A DNA stretch of 39,676 nucleotides, taken from contig JABDJV010000394.1 of assembly GCA_013003295.1 (NCBI GenBank), positions 1 through 39,676 on the forward strand. The letters run 5' to 3'. A model generated the notes under the pieces. The model searched no databases. It saw nothing but the letters and a program-made list of their open reading frames with translations, and was not told the origin of the DNA. Position numbers and translations under genes: made by a program. Positions 35,535-39,676 of this stretch are shown here, piece by piece. Positions within the stretch are counted from its first letter, which is position 1. Each line of letters opens with the position of its first letter. This DNA is from Pyrinomonadaceae bacterium. Its GTDB lineage: Bacteria > Acidobacteriota > Blastocatellia > Pyrinomonadales > Pyrinomonadaceae.

Positions 35535-36950
35535 CTATTTGATCGGCAACATCTTATCGATGACTTCGCGGTCTATGTCCAAACCGCCGACCGTATACCA
35601 ACTTCCTTTCAGGTTCACCATTCCGCGATGGTCCATCGAGGCGGTCGGTTTATCATTCAGCGCAATCCATTTGTCTCTTCCAAAATCCCAAACAAAAACG
35701 TGCTTTTTGGCTTGGGCGGGAGTGCCGTTATAACCGATGCCGCTGTAGTTGTATGCCGTCGGTGTGCCTCCAACGAAGATCACTCGGTTTGCAGTCGGAT
35801 CACCCGCGCCGGCCATTCGGTAATGACCCCTTCCGGGAAGCTGCGGAAGGCGCCTGTATGAAATTTTCGTATTGTCTCTTGGATCGATCGTTCCCATCCA
35901 GCCTTCATTCACCGTATCGAAGATCCTCTTTCCCTTATCGGTTTTTCCGACGACTGCGACGCCATCGGCGATTACAAATCGATTTCCGACGATCCCGCCG
36001 GCATGTCCGAAGACAGGTGTTCCGGGGTAATCCGACCCGCGTGCCCAAAGGTTCTCCTTGGTGTCGTAGATCTGAACTAAATTGACGTTACCATTGTCGT
36101 GCCAACCCGAGACCAGATAGATATAGCGATCCTTATAGGTAAAGGTAACCATGTCGTCTACTGGCGTCGGCATATCCTTCATGCGCCTGTATTTCATTCT
36201 TTTTGGATCAAACCGAAAAACTTCCGGAGTCGATTTCTCGCTTCCGTCTTTTGCGACGGTATAGCCTCCAAAAATGTAGACTGTTCCATTGACAGCCTGC
36301 GCCGAGGCCGCTAGCCGACCGAGCTTCACAGGAAGATCCGGAAGAGTCTGCCACGATGTATCACCTTCTACATACATAAATGCTTGCTTCGATGTGTCTT
36401 TCCAGGATTTACCCTTGGTCAACCCGGCAAAGGAGAATACGTGAGTCTTGCCGTCGATCACGGTTGACGCTACTGCATTATTTGCATGGGGAACCGTTAG
36501 CGCCGCGAGGCCAGCACTTATTTTAGGGTTTTTACCCTTAAACTTTTTTTGAAACTCTGCTTCGCGTTCTTTGAAAGCCAGCCAGGAGCAAAGGTTTGTC
36601 GTAAAACCCTTTTTGGTTTTCTGCGCTGCGACAAAAAACTCCTCATCCATTTTGTAGGGTACGCCGCAGGCAGCTCCATTAAGCGCGGTTATTACGGTAA
36701 CCTCATTTTTTCCCTCAACCCCTTTCCAATACCGTTCTACCCGAAAACGGACCGTTTTTATATAATTTTCTCTGTCTTTTTTGATCGAAACAACCTTGCC
36801 AAAAAAAACCGGACCCTTGTGTTCTTTAAGCCACTTCGCATAATCAAAAACCTTTGGCTTATCCGGAATGATGCAGGAGCAGGCATGGGTTTGTTTCGCA
36901 AAAATTCCCACGAATGCGATTGTTAAAACCAGCAGTGCGACCTTTTTCAT
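35535..36950 (-). CDS. Secreted protein with NTR/TIMP-like N-terminus and kelch-repeat beta-propeller
   Basis: CSCIIPDKP..FFGKVVSIKK..VERYWKG (NTR-like); YIFGGY, YLVSGW, VIFVGG, WYTVGG kelch motifs. Confidence 0.82.
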   Translation of the reverse strand: MKKVALLVLTIAFVGIFAKQTHACSCIIPDKPKVFDYAKWLKEHKGPVFFGKVVSIKKDRENYIKTVRFRVERYWKGVEGKNEVTVITALNGAACGVPYKMDEEFFVAAQKTKKGFTTNLCSWLAFKEREAEFQKKFKGKNPKISAGLAALTVPHANNAVASTVIDGKTHVFSFAGLTKGKSWKDTSKQAFMYVEGDTSWQTLPDLPVKLGRLAASAQAVNGTVYIFGGYTVAKDGSEKSTPEVFRFDPKRMKYRRMKDMPTPVDDMVTFTYKDRYIYLVSGWHDNGNVNLVQIYDTKENLWARGSDYPGTPVFGHAGGIVGNRFVIADGVAVVGKTDKGKRIFDTVNEGWMGTIDPRDNTKISYRRLPQLPGRGHYRMAGAGDPTANRVIFVGGTPTAYNYSGIGYNGTPAQAKKHVFVWDFGRDKWIALNDKPTASMDHRGMVNLKGSWYTVGGLDIDREVIDKMLPIK

Positions 36951-37230
36951 AACTTCTCCTTAAGTAAGTTTGATGGCTCAAAACGATCAGGTGATGTTTG
37001 CTTATTAATTTGTGAATCGATAAAGATCAAATTGTATATCAATTACTACTAATATTGCTCTTGTATGGAACGGAACCGGAATAAAATGTGGGTGAAATCG
37101 CGCTTGTATGGTCAACCGGCGTCTCGGAACAACAGGCCGGGGTGGTTACTAGTTCGGACTGTTTGATTGTTTGGACGGTTTGGAGTTTCTTGAGGTTGGA
37201 TTCCGGCAGGAGAATCAAACTGAAGAATTA

Positions 37231-37316
37231 TTTGCCGCGGATTGGCGCAGATGACGCGGATATATGGTCGAATGGATATATAACGCATCCTTTGATCCGG
37301 TTTAATCCGCGGCATA
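37231..37316. repeat. Palindromic intergenic element family C, copy 2
   Basis: tttgccgcggattggcgcagatgacgcgga ... tttaatccgcggca. Confidence 0.8.
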
Positions 37317-37400
37317 AGTGTCTTCTCGCGTATTTGTTGATCACGCGGGTTTTCGCTTCGCTCATTGGGCAGGGACAAGCCGCTGCGCCTACGTCGTCAA

Positions 37401-38423
37401 TTACCTTGAATGCTTTAAGAAGAAATCGAGGATCATTTCACTTGCGTTAATATCGCGCGATACCGTTCCGACAAGCCGCGAGGATAAGTATTGCTTTCCG
37501 CCCGGCCAGGTATGACCTCCGCCTATAACCTTTACTAAAACAACTTCGGTAGCGTCTTTTTCGCACTTATATTTTTCAACTTCCACAGTGGTCCCATCGT
37601 TTGGGTCGAGATCATTGAGCTTTTTCTTTTCAGGCAGATCGCTGCAGTCGTTGTGACGACGAAATCGATCAATTGTTTCAGCGGTCGACAAAATCTCACC
37701 CCGACTCCGGCCAAACCGAAACAGCCGTACGTGGCCGCCGTCATATGGGACCAGCGGATCCTCGGTTCCATTTAAAACCATGATCGAGATCGGAAGCTTT
37801 GGCTTCTTGTCTTTTATTGCGACAGAAAGCTGAGCGGTGACCGGCGCCACAGCAGTTATCTTTTCCGAGAGTTCCAAGGCAAGCCGTACCGACATAAAAC
37901 CGCCGTTTGAGATGCCGGTCGAGTACACCCGTTTTCTGTCGATACCGTATTCAGCCGCCATTTTGTCGATCAGTTTTGAAATGAAACCGACGTCGTCTTT
38001 TGGTTTACCCCGTCTGAAAATATCATTGCGCCCGTCGTTCCATTGCCTGTTTATTCCTTCAGGATAGACGATCACCACACCGCGCTCATCGGCCGCTTTT
38101 TCAAGTGTGCCTTCCGCGGTGAGCTCGTTAAACTTTGTTCCTTTGCCGCCTCCGCCATGCAGGGCAAGTACCAGCGGTGCCGGTTTATTCTTATCAAAAC
38201 CGGGAGGAAGGTGAATGTGGTATGTTCTCTCAACGCCGCCGTGCTGAAGCGACTTGGTAATGATCTTTGTACCTGGAGTTCCGAGTCCGCCATTTGCAGA
38301 TCCGACGCTACAGCCAATACACAAAGCAAAAAGAAGAGAAACCAAAACACCCTTTAGAAACCACAATTGTTTGTTACCAGCGTTGTTACGGATTCCTTTT
38401 ACACCCAAATATTTATTGATCAT
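37401..38423 (-). CDS. PHB-depolymerase/LpqC-like esterase, secreted lipoprotein
   Basis: LVLALHGGGGKG, VYSTGISNGGFMSVRLA (GxSxG), GGGHTWPGG; start moved to MINKYLG after ggaggaaaat. Confidence 0.92.
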   Translation of the reverse strand: MINKYLGVKGIRNNAGNKQLWFLKGVLVSLLFALCIGCSVGSANGGLGTPGTKIITKSLQHGGVERTYHIHLPPGFDKNKPAPLVLALHGGGGKGTKFNELTAEGTLEKAADERGVVIVYPEGINRQWNDGRNDIFRRGKPKDDVGFISKLIDKMAAEYGIDRKRVYSTGISNGGFMSVRLALELSEKITAVAPVTAQLSVAIKDKKPKLPISIMVLNGTEDPLVPYDGGHVRLFRFGRSRGEILSTAETIDRFRRHNDCSDLPEKKKLNDLDPNDGTTVEVEKYKCEKDATEVVLVKVIGGGHTWPGGKQYLSSRLVGTVSRDINASEMILDFFLKHSR

Positions 38424-38558
38424 ATTTTCCTCCAGCTCGTGACTCCTCCGCCATTTGATCTTACTATCGACGTCAAAAAAATAAGGCATCGTCTGTTACT
38501 TATTAGACAAACGCCAGGGCATATTAGACGACTTTTATTCAAAGTAGCAGCCCTCCCT

Positions 38559-38589
38559 AATCCGCGTCATCCGCGTAAATCCGCGGCTG
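38559..38589. repeat. Palindromic intergenic element family C, copy 3 (half element)
   Basis: taatccgcgtcatccgcgtaaatccgcggct. Confidence 0.8.
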
Positions 38590-38642
38590 ATCTTCTGCGT
38601 TCTTCCGGGTGCATCAAGATCGCTCTCCGGAGATACTTGCAA

Positions 38643-38687
38643 TAAAAAAAACGGTAAGCTGCAGTTTGCTAACTGGCCACTTACCGT
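38643..38687 (-). terminator. Rho-independent terminator downstream of the DinB gene
   Basis: acggtaag..cttaccgt stem, ttttttt on the minus-strand 3' side. Confidence 0.75.
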
Positions 38688-38748
38688 TATTAGTTTTCTT
38701 CACTATCCCGCGGCAAGACGAAATTAGCTTGCCAATCCTGCATGTGAA

Positions 38749-39411
38749 CTAGTTCTTTGGGAAATCCTTATTCGCTTTGATCTCAGCGATCTGCGCCAGG
38801 TGCCTTTCGGTATGCCCGTTTAAAAATAAAAAGGTTTGATAGGCATCGATCATTCCCATCAGCGGGTTTGGCGAAAAATGATTTCGCAGATCAACCTTTG
38901 TCGTCTTCAGGATCTCTACATTCACGGCTCTGGCCTTATTAAAACCGGCGATAAGATCTTCAATCGATTTTGATTCTGACTTGGGTTGAATTGCAGGCGG
39001 AGCGTTGAATTTTTGCTGCCGATTGGTGATTGCGAGTGTGACCGCCAGGTCGTTTACCCTAAATACACCGGGGTTTTCGTTAACAGGAGTTTTCATCGCC
39101 TGTTTAATAAAATTAAGAATTAGACTCTCTGACAACATAATGTGTTCAGCCGCCTGCCCGACCGACCAGCTTTTTTCATTTGGTTTAAAGTTCATTTGAG
39201 CCATTGAAAGGCCTTTAAGGGCGTTGGCGTAATTCGCTTGAGTCTCAGCGAATCGTTTTATCGCCGCATCGCGGTCCTTTTGGGTGAATGTTACCGGTTC
39301 TTTTTTCTCAGCCTGCGCTAAGCAAATTTGCGGCATCGCTGCGCATAGTACAAATGCAGCAAAAGCAAATGCTGCCAGCCTCTTCATCAAAAATGTATTT
39401 CGAATAATCAT
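38749..39411 (-). CDS. DinB family protein (secreted)
   Basis: MNFKPNEKSWSVGQAAEHIMLSE, LFLNGHTERHLAQIAEIK; start moved to MIIRN after aaaggag. Confidence 0.9.
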   Translation of the reverse strand: MIIRNTFLMKRLAAFAFAAFVLCAAMPQICLAQAEKKEPVTFTQKDRDAAIKRFAETQANYANALKGLSMAQMNFKPNEKSWSVGQAAEHIMLSESLILNFIKQAMKTPVNENPGVFRVNDLAVTLAITNRQQKFNAPPAIQPKSESKSIEDLIAGFNKARAVNVEILKTTKVDLRNHFSPNPLMGMIDAYQTFLFLNGHTERHLAQIAEIKANKDFPKN

Positions 39412-39430
39412 AATTTTACTCCTTTCCAAT

Positions 39431-39676
39431 TTATTTAGTCTTAAACGATCTTAAATGGGCGTAACACTCCCGTAGAGCTGCCTCCATACTTGCTTCATTT
39501 TTTTCTACCAATCCGATTATCAACGCGCCTTGAATAGCAGCAACTGAGAAACTAGCTAATGCCTTTGGCGAAGCGTCAGGTCTCAATCGGCCAGCTTTTT
39601 TTTCTTTTTCAAGAAATTCGATCAGCCGTCTTCTTATTCCATCAAGCGTTCGTTTGAGAGGCTTTCGCTCCTCATC
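39431..39676 (-). CDS. TetR/AcrR family regulator, C-terminal part (truncated by window edge)
   Basis: My translation: DEERKPLKRTLDGIRRRLIEFLEKEKKAGRLRPDASPKALASFSVAAIQGALIIGLVEKNEASMEAALRECYAHLRSFKTK*. Confidence 0.8.
   Translation of the reverse strand, partial: DEERKPLKRTLDGIRRRLIEFLEKEKKAGRLRPDASPKALASFSVAAIQGALIIGLVEKNEASMEAALRECYAHLRSFKTK

Noticed and set aside
1-39676. tRNA/rRNA genes, toxin-antitoxin pairs, prophage or defence island
   Set aside because: No T-loop/acceptor patterns, rRNA segments or recognisable families seen on reading; a tRNAscan-SE/DefenseFinder run would be the decisive check.

Overview
The window looks like a chromosomal segment from a moderate-GC Acidobacteriota-type genome (lineage is my inference). 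I support about 40 CDS, mostly housekeeping or common accessory families: patatin-like phospholipase, PutP-like symporter, RRM protein, MOSC protein, PQQ-type sugar dehydrogenase, serine hydrolase, HDOD response regulator, Gfo/Idh/MocA oxidoreductase, PilZ protein, M14 peptidase, a complete phoU-pstBACS block, M48 protease, trmB, rhomboid protease, fabG, rph, murI, PqqD-domain proteins, an NTR/kelch protein, a PHB-depolymerase-like esterase, DinB and a truncated TetR. I saw no tRNA, rRNA or CRISPR. The most interesting structures are: (1) an IS200-like Y1 transposase (30339-30785) inside a palindromic repeat array of about 0.7 kb, bracketed by a perfect 24-bp direct repeat; this is a REP/RAYT-like system; (2) divergent TTAACA direct-repeat arrays with 11-bp period (Pho-box-like) between pstS and an orphan 65-aa ORF; (3) a PqqD domain fused to a Tat-like signal and a Cys-rich tail, next to a stand-alone PqqD protein with no maturase in the window; (4) several other palindromic intergenic repeat families; (5) unannotated small ORFs and a shared C-terminal motif in two zinc-ribbon proteins. 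All assignments come from reading the sequence; no searches were run.
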